Assembly: GCA_020639075.1 (NCBI GenBank) | Contig: JACKHI010000001.1 | Location: forward strand, 248,001-312,000 | DNA length: 64,000 nucleotides | Direction: 5' to 3' | DNA from: Phycisphaerales bacterium | GTDB lineage: Bacteria; Planctomycetota; Phycisphaerae; UBA1845; UTPLA1 | Shown here: positions 37,732 through 48,500 of the stretch, piece by piece | Numbering within the stretch: position 1 is the first letter of the stretch | Layout of the letters: the number at the start of each line of letters is the position of its first letter | Made by a program: the position numbers and the translations under genes | Notes under the pieces: generated by a model | What the model was told of the DNA's origin: nothing | The model's database searches: none | The model's input: only the letters and a program-made list of their open reading frames with translations

Positions 37732-40206
37732 TCAGGGGCAGGCCGCGCCTGCCGTCAGTGCCTGGGCAAACGCGGCGATGTCGCCGATATCGACGGTCCC
37801 GGAGTTGTTGATGTCCGTCGCGCACGCGGTTGGATCCACGGCCGGATCGCCCGGGACCGCCAGCGCCGTTACGAAGTCGTGTACGTCGCGACCGTCGATC
37901 AATCCGTTCTGATCGATGTCGCCTTTGCAGGTGCAAACCAGGTCCACGTTCAGCGAGAACGCCTCGATGATGTTGACCGCATTTCCGCCGCTTCCATCAA
38001 TGATGAACATCCGCGTAATCGTTTCGCATCCAAGTACGCTGTCAAGATTGTCCAGATCGAGGTAAATGACGACGGTCTGATTCGCATAGGGCGGAACGTT
38101 CAGGGAATCGATGTCGTTGCCCTCCAACCCGCCGCTGTAGCTGAGGAATATGAACTCTCCGGTCGTGACCGAGGCGCCCGGACGTGTCTTACCCACTTCG
38201 ACGACGATGCCAAAATCGTCGGTTTCGCCCGTCTCAAGCGTTCCCGCCTGGCCGACATTCGAATCGACCAGGGCGAACTCGAAGCCCCGATGGGATGTGG
38301 CATTGCTCAGGCCGCTGTCGATTCGGCCTGCCAGACCGTTTGCGTCGACAAAGTGAACGCGTTCGTCGGGAACGAACGTGCCGCCGCTGGTGCGCGTCTC
38401 GCCGATATGCAGCTCGACTGCCTTCACCAGGGTTCCCGCAGCATTGGAATTGTCGATGTATGATTCGCTGCCAGACACCATGTCCGCCGAGCCCAGGACC
38501 GTCGTGACGAGGTCTCCCAGACCGGCCGGTGAAACTGCGTTGATATATAGCAACTCGCTGTCAGGCATGTCGTCTTCCATGACGTCCACCAAAATTGGAT
38601 CCGACAGATTCGTTTGTGGATTAGTGAGAAGGACGCCGTTGTGGCGCTCGTCGTCAACGAGACCGCCCAGGTGTTGGGCCACAAACGACCCGAGGCTTGT
38701 GCCCGCCAGTTCATTCGGGACCAGAGGGTCATTTGGAAGCCCCTGCAGCGCGGCGAATACCGTCGCCTGGTAAGGTTGCCCCGAGGGTCCGATGCCTCGC
38801 GTCGGCTTAAGCGCGCGGACGGTAACGGTTGTCGAGGCGCTCGAGTTAACGACGGCAGGACTGCCGGAATCGACGTTTGTCGCATTGACGATGGTCACGG
38901 ATGTCGCCATGGACGCGTGGCTCGCATTCTCGGAAACCGTCGCTGCCACGGTTGGGAAGATGGCCGCCTGCCCCAAGCCCGAGTCGGACGAACCTGCCCC
39001 GAAGGCGGCAACCGCGGGATTCGATGACGGTCCGGGCACCGCTGTCACGACAATGGCATGATTACCGCCCAGATTGGCGCAACGCAATCCGGGGCGGCCC
39101 GTGGTGCCGGCGAGTACGTCAAATATTTGCGCGGAGGCGCCGGCTACGGACAATTCGGCCGCGCTGCCGGTAAATGCGGCACGGCCCGGTGTCGGTGCAA
39201 AAGGTCCCGCATCGGTGATCGGCCGGTAGGCCGTTAGTGCATCATTGACCGGATTGTCGTTAACGCTGGTTGCGTCCTCGGTTGTCTTGGGGACGTCAAG
39301 GAATCGCCGTGCATACCCATTCCCGGCCGCATCCACCTGCGCAACCAGGCGGCTGAACGCGCCTCCCAACGGAAGCACGAATTCGAGGTCGATATCGTCC
39401 CCGGTCGGCGCGTCGTAAGGTTGCTCCAGGACATCGAACTTCCCGTGGTCATTTCCAGCAAACGCATCGAGGAGCGCACCGGTTCCCAGGACCGTGCCCG
39501 TCGGCAGCGAAGGGTCTGCGCTACCGCCGAGAGGAATTGCGCCGTCGTCGTAAAGTTCAACGTATGACGGATGATTGCGATTGACGAGCAAGTAGGCGCC
39601 CGAACCGTTCTGAATGATGCCGCTCATCGCCTCGGATGGCAGGGCGATGTCCGAGATCGCGACCGCCGACGGGAAATTCGTGGTGCCGCCAAACTGATTG
39701 CCGTTCAGAGCGACAAATACGTAATCCGACGAGGATGTGATTCCGCCGTTGATCAGGGCGACGCGCGATGCCGGAGTCCCCGCCAACCCCGAAGGGGGGT
39801 TGCCGATGTAGTCGACCCAGCCGATGACGACGATTCCGCTGGGCGGCCGGGCGATGGCGCCGGGTGTCAATCCGTTGGCAGGTTGGACGTCGAACGTGGG
39901 AAGATCGATACGGTAGTTCACAAGCCCGTTTCCGGAGCTGGTATCATCCCCCTCAACTTCATAGAAAGTGATATTTAGAGCGTCGGGATTGAGATCCGCC
40001 CGAAGTTCGGCGGCCGGGGGTAGATAGATCTCAATAAACTCCTGGTGCGCATTGGACAGAAGGCGACCAACAGGACCATCACTCGCACCGGCTGGATCCT
40101 GAAAGACCTCGGTGATGACGGGCCTGTTCGGACCTGCCGCCGCGAGCGGCGCGACGGCAATGATCCAGCCAAGACTCGCCGTGCCGATGATGTGCATGGC
40201 TCTCAT
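37732..40206 (-). CDS. Secreted lamin-tail-domain-like protein with dockerin tail
   Basis: 824 residues with a signal peptide (GWIIAVAPLAAAG) and GAGGAGAG before the ATG. The first ~150 residues fit a lamin-tail (LTD) domain: PVITEVFQDPAGASDG and QEFIEIYLPP, then GIVVIGWVDYIG. The middle is Thr/Ser/Gly-rich beta structure with no family I can name. The C-terminus has a Cys pair (CTCKGDIDQNG) and two dockerin boxes (DIDQNGLIDGRD, DINNSGTVDIGD). It is a monocistronic unit with its own terminator, between the operon at 37341 and the fourth kinase gene. Confidence 0.85.
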   Translation of the reverse strand: MRAMHIIGTASLGWIIAVAPLAAAGPNRPVITEVFQDPAGASDGPVGRLLSNAHQEFIEIYLPPAAELRADLNPDALNITFYEVEGDDTSSGNGLVNYRIDLPTFDVQPANGLTPGAIARPPSGIVVIGWVDYIGNPPSGLAGTPASRVALINGGITSSSDYVFVALNGNQFGGTTNFPSAVAISDIALPSEAMSGIIQNGSGAYLLVNRNHPSYVELYDDGAIPLGGSADPSLPTGTVLGTGALLDAFAGNDHGKFDVLEQPYDAPTGDDIDLEFVLPLGGAFSRLVAQVDAAGNGYARRFLDVPKTTEDATSVNDNPVNDALTAYRPITDAGPFAPTPGRAAFTGSAAELSVAGASAQIFDVLAGTTGRPGLRCANLGGNHAIVVTAVPGPSSNPAVAAFGAGSSDSGLGQAAIFPTVAATVSENASHASMATSVTIVNATNVDSGSPAVVNSSASTTVTVRALKPTRGIGPSGQPYQATVFAALQGLPNDPLVPNELAGTSLGSFVAQHLGGLVDDERHNGVLLTNPQTNLSDPILVDVMEDDMPDSELLYINAVSPAGLGDLVTTVLGSADMVSGSESYIDNSNAAGTLVKAVELHIGETRTSGGTFVPDERVHFVDANGLAGRIDSGLSNATSHRGFEFALVDSNVGQAGTLETGETDDFGIVVEVGKTRPGASVTTGEFIFLSYSGGLEGNDIDSLNVPPYANQTVVIYLDLDNLDSVLGCETITRMFIIDGSGGNAVNIIEAFSLNVDLVCTCKGDIDQNGLIDGRDVHDFVTALAVPGDPAVDPTACATDINNSGTVDIGDIAAFAQALTAGAACP

Positions 40207-40362
40207 GAGTTCTCTCCTCGACGAAAAGCAGTCAGTGGTTCACGGGTACAGGGCCATAACAGAGCAAATCACGTGCCATCAACTGCAAGTACAGTCGATT
40301 CGCTGGATGCATACCGCCATGCGACGCGAAAGGCGATTTGCGGTTGATCGTTTTCCGATCAC

Positions 40363-40380
40363 GCGTGTGGCATCGCACAC
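40363..40380. promoter_or_regulatory. GCGTG-N8-CACAC element upstream of the lamin-tail gene
   Basis: It lies 157 bp before the start at 40206. The same half-sites and spacing recur at 53923-53940. It also contains GTGTG-N6-CACAC (40365-40380). It is a weak candidate for the same regulator as the CTGTG-N8-CACAG sites. Confidence 0.3.
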
Positions 40381-40562
40381 CGGATGGTTGCGAACGCACG
40401 TCGCGGTTTTGGTGGGACGCTCATAACCGACGATCTTGAGAACGGCGCATCGACAGCCGCTCGTGCTGGCGGTTGCCAATTACCACAAAGTCAATTGGAA
40501 AACGCGCTTAGACGACGACAATCATCTCGGTCGTGCTGAGGGCAGATCCGCACGGGTTAGAT

Positions 40563-40578
40563 GCGAAGGCGCCTTCGC
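40563..40578. repeat. 16-bp perfect palindrome downstream of the fourth kinase gene
   Basis: GCGAAGGCGCCTTCGC, 56 bases beyond the stop of the minus-strand kinase gene. Without a loop or T-run it is not a convincing terminator. No gene is visible in the rest of the 427-bp gap 40207-40633. Confidence 0.45.
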
Positions 40579-40633
40579 TTGCTGCTGGAGTTTTCGATGG
40601 CGGAAAGTCCCTACGCACGGCGCGAAATGATGA

Positions 40634-43123
40634 TTACGGGGATTGTGATTTCCGTTCGCGCGATTCCGCGGCTTTCTCATGCGAGCTGCGGGCGTCGGCG
40701 AGAATCGTCAGGTCGCTGCGGATGCGGGCGAGCAATGTCGAGCCCACGCGCGGCGATTGGGCGGTCTTTTCGGCGGCCAATAGAGTCGATTCCGCATCGT
40801 CAAACCGCTGGAGCCGAATCAGGCATTCGCCAAGGACCATTTGCATTGTCAGAACCGGAAGACTCTCTGTCTCAAAATACTGCTTGCGCAAATCCAGGGC
40901 TTCCGTAAAACACTCGAGGGCCTCGATGTCATTGCCGCCCATGCAAAGCAGCGATCCGAGATTCAGCAGATTCGTAGCAAGATCAGGATGGCCCTCAGGG
41001 TGGACTTTTCGGTAGATTGATGTGGCCTGGCGGACCAGTTGGATCGCCTCGTCAAACCGCGACAATTGTGCGAGTACGACACCGAGGTTGTCCAGGCTCT
41101 GAGCAATGGCAGGGTCGTTCTCGGAGAGCTTCGCGCGACGAATGCTGATGACACGTCGGCAATAGGCCTCCGCACCGGCCGCATCACCGCGCATACGCAC
41201 GACATTGCTTAGGTTGGTCAACGACTCGGCGACTTCGACCGAATCGGGGCCGCAGACGCGTTCTCTTATCGCGACGGCCTGCACGAGCAATTCCTGTGCT
41301 TTGTCAAGCTCCCCCCGGGCACGGTGGATTGATGCCAGGTTATTCAGATCCTGTGCCAGCGCCGCTGAAGACTCGCCTGATGAAGACCGGCTCAGTTCCA
41401 TGGCCTCTCGCGCGTGTCGAAGCGCGCTATCAAGCTCGCCTGTCTCGTAAAAGATGGCGCCCAATTCGCGATGCGCCCGCGCGAGGCGTTCTGATTGCCG
41501 TTGGGCCGCATGCGGATCCGACTGCGAATGCGCAGCAATTTCGGATTCGAGATCAAGCGATCGAATAAGATGCGTCTTCGCTTCCGAGTAGAGTCCCAGC
41601 CCCGAATAGGTTCTGCCAATGGTCGCGTGAACGGCAGATTCAAGTGCCGGATCCTCGGCGAATTCGACGGCGCCGCTCTCGGATGCGGCCTTGAGCACGT
41701 CGACGACCTTGACCTCGCGGCCGTTGTTCGATGGGTCAGCGGCTGCCATCATGGATTGCAGAAACTCGACGACCGTCGCGGAGCGGCGAGCTTCGGCATC
41801 TGCCAGGGCCGCTTGTTGTTCCGCAAGCTTCCTGGCGGCGACGGCACCGGATCGCTCCGCCGCTGCGTCGCGATAGAGCAAGCTCATGCCGACAGTCGCG
41901 CTGAACATTGTCACAATAGCGATCGCCGTCGCGATCGTGACCCCGCGGTTACGTCGGACGAATCGCTGAAGTCGATACATCGCAGTCTGAGGACGCGCCG
42001 TGATCGGACGTCCGTTGAGATGGTGGCGGATATCTTCGGCCATTTGCTCGACTGAGCGATACCGTTCGTCCGGTGAGCGGCGCAACGCCTTGAGTATGAT
42101 CGCGTCCAGATCGCCAGCGAGTCGGCGCCGGCTCTGACGCGCAGCGCGTCGATTGCCCGACTTGTTGATCTGGGCGGTGCGGGCGACTGACGCGCTCGGC
42201 TTCTCCGGATCGACTTCACAGATGATCCGTTCCAACTCGTATAACGGGCGATGACCGGTCCGAAACGGATGCCAATCCGTCAAGAGCTCATAGAGGACGA
42301 GCCCGAGCATATAGATATCCGTGCGGGTATTGACGGGCGCCCCGATGATCTGCTCCGGGCTCGCGTAATCCGGTGTCATGTGTCGGCCGGCGGTTGTCTC
42401 GCCGGGAGTTGACGGCTTCGGTTCGATGAGTCTCGCGATGGAAAAGTCCAGCAGCTTGCACGCGCCATTGTCGCTTACAAGGATGTTCCCGGGTTTCAGA
42501 TCGCAGTGAATAATCAGATTCTCGTGGGCGCATTGCACGGCATCGCAGACCTGTAGAAACAAGCCCAGCCGCGCTTCGATTCCCAGGTCGTGCTCGCGAC
42601 AGTATTCTGTGAGCGTCGTACCTTCGACGAATTCCATAACGAAATACGGACATCCGTCGACACTGACACCGGCGTCGAGCAGGCGCGCCACATTGGGATG
42701 ATCGAACGTCGCCAACGCTTGACGCTCGCGGCGAAATCGACGGATCATGGCGCCGTTCATGATGTCCTGCCGAATCAGCTTGACGGCGACCGTCTTGTCA
42801 TACTGGGCGTCGGCTCGGCGTGCCGCAAAGACATGCCCCATGCCTCCGGACGCGACAAAGCGCGTGAGCTTATAAGCTCCAAGATGCGTGCCGACCAATC
42901 GCGTCGGATCTTCAGACGGAGCCGTCGGGCAGTCATTCATCTGGAAGATGGGTTCTTCGAACTGCGGCGGAGCACAATCATGCGCGACTAGGAGTGATTC
43001 AAGCTCATGGAACATGGCTTCATCGTCGACGCATGCGCGCCGCAGCCAACGCGGCCGCTCCTCCTGACTCAACTCGCAGGCGGAATCAAACAACGCTCGC
43101 ATTCGTCGCCATCGTTCATCCAT
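40634..43123 (-). CDS. Transmembrane Ser/Thr kinase-like protein with TPR repeats and atypical HCD/DFS motifs
   Basis: 829 residues; the ATG at 43123 follows the sigma stop by five bases and uses GAGGAC as ribosome site, so the longer frame to 43276 was rejected. The glycine loop SGGMGHVFA (about 92) and lysine VAVKLIRQ (about 113) are present. The catalytic loop reads HCDLKPGN (about 202) rather than HRD, and the magnesium motif reads DFSIAR (about 223) rather than DFG. Both key aspartates remain, so weak or altered activity is possible. A membrane helix at about 391-411 is followed by TPR units such as LAQDLNNLASIHRARGEL. It is otherwise close in layout to the kinases at 25110 and 54617. 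Confidence 0.93.
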   Translation of the reverse strand: MDERWRRMRALFDSACELSQEERPRWLRRACVDDEAMFHELESLLVAHDCAPPQFEEPIFQMNDCPTAPSEDPTRLVGTHLGAYKLTRFVASGGMGHVFAARRADAQYDKTVAVKLIRQDIMNGAMIRRFRRERQALATFDHPNVARLLDAGVSVDGCPYFVMEFVEGTTLTEYCREHDLGIEARLGLFLQVCDAVQCAHENLIIHCDLKPGNILVSDNGACKLLDFSIARLIEPKPSTPGETTAGRHMTPDYASPEQIIGAPVNTRTDIYMLGLVLYELLTDWHPFRTGHRPLYELERIICEVDPEKPSASVARTAQINKSGNRRAARQSRRRLAGDLDAIILKALRRSPDERYRSVEQMAEDIRHHLNGRPITARPQTAMYRLQRFVRRNRGVTIATAIAIVTMFSATVGMSLLYRDAAAERSGAVAARKLAEQQAALADAEARRSATVVEFLQSMMAAADPSNNGREVKVVDVLKAASESGAVEFAEDPALESAVHATIGRTYSGLGLYSEAKTHLIRSLDLESEIAAHSQSDPHAAQRQSERLARAHRELGAIFYETGELDSALRHAREAMELSRSSSGESSAALAQDLNNLASIHRARGELDKAQELLVQAVAIRERVCGPDSVEVAESLTNLSNVVRMRGDAAGAEAYCRRVISIRRAKLSENDPAIAQSLDNLGVVLAQLSRFDEAIQLVRQATSIYRKVHPEGHPDLATNLLNLGSLLCMGGNDIEALECFTEALDLRKQYFETESLPVLTMQMVLGECLIRLQRFDDAESTLLAAEKTAQSPRVGSTLLARIRSDLTILADARSSHEKAAESRERKSQSP

Positions 43124-43128
43124 CTGAG

Positions 43129-43758
43129 CTAGTCCTCGCGTGTCAGTTCCCGGTGCAGCCATCCCTTGGCGAACTTCCAGCACCGATCGACCGATCGCGG
43201 CGAAATGCGGAGAACGTCCGCTGTCTCCGGAACGCTTAGACCTCCGAAGAACCGTAGTTCCACAACCTTGGCGCATGCCGGATCCCGCACTGCAAGGGCC
43301 GCCAGCGCTTCATTCATTGATAACAGAAAATCGTCGGAAACCGCGCCAGGAAATTCGTCGGGATCCGAGGCGACACGCCGGCAATCGCCCCCTCGCTTCG
43401 CAGCCTTCCGGGCCTCGGCGTGATTCACGAGAATCTGGCGCATGGCCATGGCCGCGACGGAGAAAAAGTGCCGACGATCTCGCCATGGGCCGCGGCCATT
43501 CTGCATGAGACGAATCAGCGCTTCATGAACCAAAGCCGTCGGCTGCAATGTGTGATTGGCAGGTTGCCCTCTGAAGGACCTGGCGGCAAGGCGATGTAAC
43601 TCGTCGTAAACCAGTGGGAGGACTGCTCCCACGTCTCGGATGTCGCCGGCAATGGGCTGGCGAAGTAGACGCGTCAAGGATCCGGGAGTATCCGACGCCG
43701 TTGCCAACTCCGAAGTCTCGCCCGCCATTAACCAACGCCCCGTCGCATCCTTAACCAT
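43129..43758 (-). CDS. ECF-type RNA polymerase sigma factor
   Basis: 209 residues from the ATG with GAGGAG six bases upstream; in-frame ATGs at 43764 and 43785 lack suitable spacing. It has TIGR02999-like motifs: VLPLVYDELHRLAARSF, TLQPTALVHEALIRL, RRHFFSVAAMAMRQILVNHAE, AKVVELRFFGGLSVPETADV and RSVDRCWKFAKGWLHREL. It is followed by the HCD/DFS kinase. A CTGTG-N8-CACAG palindrome directly abuts its ribosome site, suggesting repression or autoregulation. Confidence 0.94.
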   Translation of the reverse strand: MVKDATGRWLMAGETSELATASDTPGSLTRLLRQPIAGDIRDVGAVLPLVYDELHRLAARSFRGQPANHTLQPTALVHEALIRLMQNGRGPWRDRRHFFSVAAMAMRQILVNHAEARKAAKRGGDCRRVASDPDEFPGAVSDDFLLSMNEALAALAVRDPACAKVVELRFFGGLSVPETADVLRISPRSVDRCWKFAKGWLHRELTRED

Positions 43759-43769
43759 CACCATCTCCT

Positions 43770-43787
43770 CTGTGCAGGAACACACAG
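43770..43787. promoter_or_regulatory. CTGTG-N8-CACAG palindrome adjoining the sigma-factor ribosome site
   Basis: Exact 18-bp inverted repeat with the TGTG-N8-CACA geometry of CRP/FNR-family sites, 12 bases upstream of the sigma ATG at 43758. A second copy lies 29 bp away, on the side of the divergent HAF gene. A bound protein here would block translation-proximal transcription of the sigma/kinase pair. Confidence 0.6.
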
Positions 43788-43798
43788 CCTAAATGTCA

Positions 43799-43816
43799 CT
43801 GTGTGCTTACCCACAG
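43799..43816. promoter_or_regulatory. Second CTGTG-N8-CACAG palindrome in the divergent region
   Basis: It has the same half-sites and spacing as the copy at 43770 and the one at 53948. The remaining 43817-44196 stretch up to the HAF gene shows no ORF or further repeat that I could support. Confidence 0.6.
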
Positions 43817-44196
43817 GCGGGACAAATCCCGAACCTGCACGCGAATGCGACCGGATTCGCTCAACCGATTACCAATCCAGGAGTTGTCGCACGCGAACGC
43901 CACATCCTGGCGCCGCCCCAATGAACTCATGCCGAACTAACTGCATTTCTTGTACCAGGATGACACATTTCCAGAAATCGCCATTAGGCGACGGGGCAGC
44001 ATGTCGGCGATCGCAAGCATGGCATTCAACCTGAGTAAGGCGCCCCCTCGCGATTTTCGCCCCGGACTGTTCTCGTCACGACACGCGACGCTCAGCAATT
44101 TTCGGGTCGAAGCTGGCGCGAAGTCGTCGTGGTTCCTGTTTTGCTTGTTGAACGACGATTTCAGAACTTCACGATCAAGACAAGAAGGAACACATC

Positions 44197-45456
44197 GTGC
44201 ATCAACTCGCTCGAAACGGAATGCTGGGGTTGGCTGTCCGCCCGAACGGCGGAATCGTCATTTTGATTGCAACCATTGCGTTTGCCGGTGCACCCGCACT
44301 CGCGGGCACGCCGAGCTATACCGTCGTCAACATGGGCATCCCCGACGGAGCTGACTCGGTCATCGGCGTTCGTATGAACAACCACGGTGAAGTCGCCGGA
44401 TGGTCACAGTATTTCGGACAGGGAGAGCCAAGTCTCAAAGGATGGGTCTGGTCTCCTGAAACCGGCTTTACGATTTTGCCGCCGCCGCCCGGATTTCTCG
44501 ACGGGCGCTCGCGCGCCATGGATATCAATGACGCCGGCGTTGTTGCAGGAGATGGGGGTTTCGACATCGGGCTCGCGTGGCGATACCAAAACGGCGTCTA
44601 TTCGGTTACGGGCGAAGCCGAAGGCATGCCGATCGCCTATCTTGGCGGAATTAATGATGCAGGCGACCTCGCCGGTACCGCCAAAGATGCACAGTTGATT
44701 ACGCCTGACTACGCATGGCTCAGTATCAACGGTGGGGCACTTCAGACAGTGACACCGACCGGAGGTCGTGCGACAGATCTGAACAACAATAGACAAGTGT
44801 GCGGGTACTTCGCATCGATCTCGGGTACATATTCCGCCTATCGATGGGACGCGGAGAACGGCGCCGAGCCCCTCGGCACGCTCGGGCTGGCGTTCAGCTT
44901 TGCCACCCGATTGAACAACTCCGGCGACGTCGTCGGCTATGCGAGATCGGCGAACGGCAACACCACTCGCGCCTGGATATATACGGATGAAGGCGGCATG
45001 CAGGAGCTGCCTTCACCGTTGCCGAATTCCAGCGCCGCAATCGCAATAAACAACCTGGGCCATGTTGTCGGAATCTCGGCACGATCGGGTCCCGACCTGA
45101 ACTGGTTGTGGACCGGTGGAAACAGCGCGACGGATATCGCCACTCTGGTCGACACGGTAGCAGAGAACTTCAACATCATCGCTGTGACGGACATCAATGA
45201 TGCCGGACAGATACTCGTGCAGGTCTTCGACAACAACGTACCCGACTTTCGCATGGTCATCCTGACGCCCGACCAGACGGCGGGCGATATCGATGGCGAC
45301 GGAACTGTTGATACGACAGACCGGAACTTATTCATCGCCGTCCTTCTCGGAAACGACACAAACATGGTTCACGTCGGGCGCTGCGATCTCAACGGAGACG
45401 GCGATGTAAATGGTGCCGACGTTGCGCCATTTATCGCCGCACAATTGGGCCATTAG
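44197..45456 (+). CDS. Secreted HAF-repeat protein with dockerin tail
   Basis: 419 residues from a GTG with AGAAGGAA six bases upstream; an ATG eight codons later is weaker. The signal peptide ends near APALAG. Repeats of the extracellular HAF type follow: INDAGVVAGDG, INDAGDLAGTA, LNNNRQVCGYF, LNNSGDVVGYA, INNLGHVVGIS, INDAGQILVQV, each about 45-60 residues apart with an aromatic YxWD-like strand between. The tail has two dockerin boxes (DIDGDGTVDTTD, DLNGDGDVNGAD) separated by VLLGNDTNMVHVGRC, nearly the linker of the 45594 protein. It is divergent from sigma 43129. Confidence 0.9.
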   Translation: MHQLARNGMLGLAVRPNGGIVILIATIAFAGAPALAGTPSYTVVNMGIPDGADSVIGVRMNNHGEVAGWSQYFGQGEPSLKGWVWSPETGFTILPPPPGFLDGRSRAMDINDAGVVAGDGGFDIGLAWRYQNGVYSVTGEAEGMPIAYLGGINDAGDLAGTAKDAQLITPDYAWLSINGGALQTVTPTGGRATDLNNNRQVCGYFASISGTYSAYRWDAENGAEPLGTLGLAFSFATRLNNSGDVVGYARSANGNTTRAWIYTDEGGMQELPSPLPNSSAAIAINNLGHVVGISARSGPDLNWLWTGGNSATDIATLVDTVAENFNIIAVTDINDAGQILVQVFDNNVPDFRMVILTPDQTAGDIDGDGTVDTTDRNLFIAVLLGNDTNMVHVGRCDLNGDGDVNGADVAPFIAAQLGH

Positions 45457-45593
45457 CGGTTTGAGTCGTTTATTGCTCTTGACGCGCCAAATGGCGCACA
45501 ACGCCAAGGCTACGCGAAGGCGATTTGAGCCATACGAAATGAAGATATGCGGGCTCGACACTCCGCCCGCAATATCTGATTGGGAGTTGACAC

Positions 45594-48500
45594 ATGAAAT
45601 CGCGAATCCGAATCCCGAGTTTGATGATCGTCCTTTGCGCCATAAACCCGAGCCTCATCCGGGCTCAGACGCTCTACCAGCAGGATTTCGAGAACATCAC
45701 CAATCCAAGCGGATCCGCACACGGCCCATCGGAGTTAATTTCCGAGGGTTGGATATTCCGCAACCAAAGTGATCCGGCAAGTTCCGGAGACTGGGATCGC
45801 GCCGCCTGGGCATTCCAGGGAGGGCGATCGTTGTTCGTGTACCAAGCCGTTGCGTTCTACAACGGCAATAATGCCGAAGCCAGCAGTTGGGCGATCCTCC
45901 CAAACGTACCTGGCCAGGCAGCGGGAAATGTGCTGCGATTCTATTACTTCAATACTCCCGCGCCGCCGCTGGTTCCTGCCGGCCGACTCGAAGTACGGTA
46001 CTCACCCTCCGGCGGCACGAACACGGGCTCGAACTCAGATGATGTCGGCGACTTCACGATCCGGCTTGCTGTGACTCCTGCGACCAATGCAGCATGGACG
46101 GAAATGACTGCGCAACTGCCCGGCAGCGGTCGTATCGCGTTGCGTTATTACATTCCCGCCGGGACGCCGCAATCCGATTTCTGGGCGTACTACTACCTCG
46201 ACAACCTCTCCATCGGAAGCGGCACAGCTCCCTGCGCACAGCCACCCATCCCGGCCGCCGGCGCAACAGTGACTTGGACAGCCGCGGGGAGTCCCTACGA
46301 AATCTGCGAGAACGTCGCGATTCCCGCCACAGCAACGGTGATCGTCGAACCCGGCGTTCTCGTGAACATTGCCGAAACCGCGCAACTGACAGTGGCCGGA
46401 AGCCTGGTGGGTGTCGGAACGCTGGCACAGCCGATTACGCTCACAGGTTCCTCCGTGTTTCCGACGCGGATAATCGTCACCGGAAACCTGCAACTCGAAA
46501 ACGCCGCCGTCAATGTCCTCGTGGATGCAATCAGTGGGGCGCTGTCCTTTGTGAATACGGATTTTCAATCGAATGGACTCGTCTTCGGCGGCGGCAATTC
46601 GCCCGTCGTCGAGTTTGACGGATGTATGTTCCGCGGGTCATACCTTCGACTCGGCAGCAGCACTGTGCGAATGGCGAATACGTCCTTTCAGGGAAACTTC
46701 TGTGAAATCACCGGCTCACTTCTGAATCTTGACGGCGTGACCGTCGACGGCGCGCCGAACGCGGGGCTGTCACTCTGGAGCTACGAGAATCAACCGCTGT
46801 ACCTAAACAACGCCGCGGTGACGAATTGCGGCCAGTTCGGGTTGGATCTGGCCGGCGGCAATTATCTCGTCGGCGGGGCGGTGACGCTGGAAGGAAATCA
46901 ATATCCCGCACGGATCGGTGGATCGGGGCTCCTTGAAGGGAGCGTGTTGCCGGCCATCGGAAATGCCAACAACTACGTTCTGGTTGAAGACCTGAGCGTG
47001 GCGGCTCGCAACATGGTCTGGACCGACATCGGTATCCCATACGTGATTGAAGATCCGTCATACACAGGCGGGCGATTGCGCATCGAGCCCGGCGTGACGG
47101 TCAAACTCGGCCCCGATACCACATTCTGGGGAGAACCAGGATTCGTGCAGATTCGCGGCATCCCGGACTCGCCGGTAATCGTGGAGCGTCTTGACCCGGG
47201 GCAGCCGTGGCAGGGTCCACAGTACTTCAATCGCATCGAGAACTGCCGGATTTCGGGCGGTCAAATTGGGGCGCGCTTCCATTCGAACAGTCTCGTTGGA
47301 TATCTCGACAACTGCCTTATTAGTGACTGCGAATTTGGTACTCAGAACGACGTCATCGTTCGCAAAACTCAGTTCGTCAACAACGGAACCGCCTCCTGGG
47401 GCGACAACTGGACGGATGCCCTCAACGGAGCGGTCGGCGCCAATAGCTTTGAAGGGAACATGCTGGCGATCGAGTCGAACGGCCAACTGATCGATGCACC
47501 CAACAACTGGTGGGGCGATCCCTCGGGGCCGACGTCTCCGAACAACCCGGGCGGCACGGGGCAGTCGGTCCCGGGACCAGGCGTCAACGTCAATCCGTTT
47601 CTCACAGCCGCGCCGGATTTTGATGACAATCCACCGGTTGTGCGAATGAACCATCATTCGTTCATGCTTGAACCGGGGTCGAAAGTAATCTTCACATGGC
47701 ACGCAAACGACGACAACGGCATCGTGGCGCAGCGCGTCGAATTCGATCATCCGATCAATGGCGTTTCCGTCGTCGCAGACAACATCCCCAGCGGACAGCG
47801 TTCAATCGAGTGGACTGTTCCAGATGTTGGGTTCATCGTGAACAACATCGCGCCGACGGTTCGTGTCGTCGCGATCGATGCCGCCGGCCAGGAAGGCTGG
47901 GATGAGCAGGCGTTTCTCATACCCACTGGAGACGTAAACGGGACGTTGAACATGACAACGGACCTCGCCGGACCATTCGTTGCGGGCCAGACGCTTGGCG
48001 AGATCTGCTGGACGCCGGTCGGAACCAATCCACTGGGATTCACGGTTGGCGCTGCGATTCTCTACGACGGTGATCTGCGAAGCCGGAGCCTCGGAGGCGT
48101 GACGTCGAATCTGACTTGCCTCGCCTCTGCGACGAAGGCGCCGTTCGTGAGCACGGACACCGCCAGAATCGCGCTGGTGATTCAGGAGAGCCTGAACAAC
48201 GTCAAATACAATCTCAGCGACGAATTCGCGATTCGACCTGACCCGCGTTTTGGCGACGCGCCGCCGACTGTAGACATGACAGCGCCATCGGCCGGGGCCG
48301 ATTTCACCGGCGGCTCGATCATCCCGATCACTTGGACCGCATCGGACGACCAGGCATTGCGCTCTTTCGACATTCAAGCATCGTATGACGGCGGTCGTCT
48401 GTGGCACAATATCGCCCAAGACTTGCCGGCAACGGCGACTAGTTTCAACTGGCAGTTGCCGCCGAGCGATGGCATCGCGGACGTCCGCGTACGCGTGCTG

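Noticed and set aside
45484..45497. GCGCCA-AA-TGGCGC near-palindrome between the HAF gene and paralogue 2
   Set aside because: Only six-base arms with a two-base gap and no T-run; too short to call a terminator.
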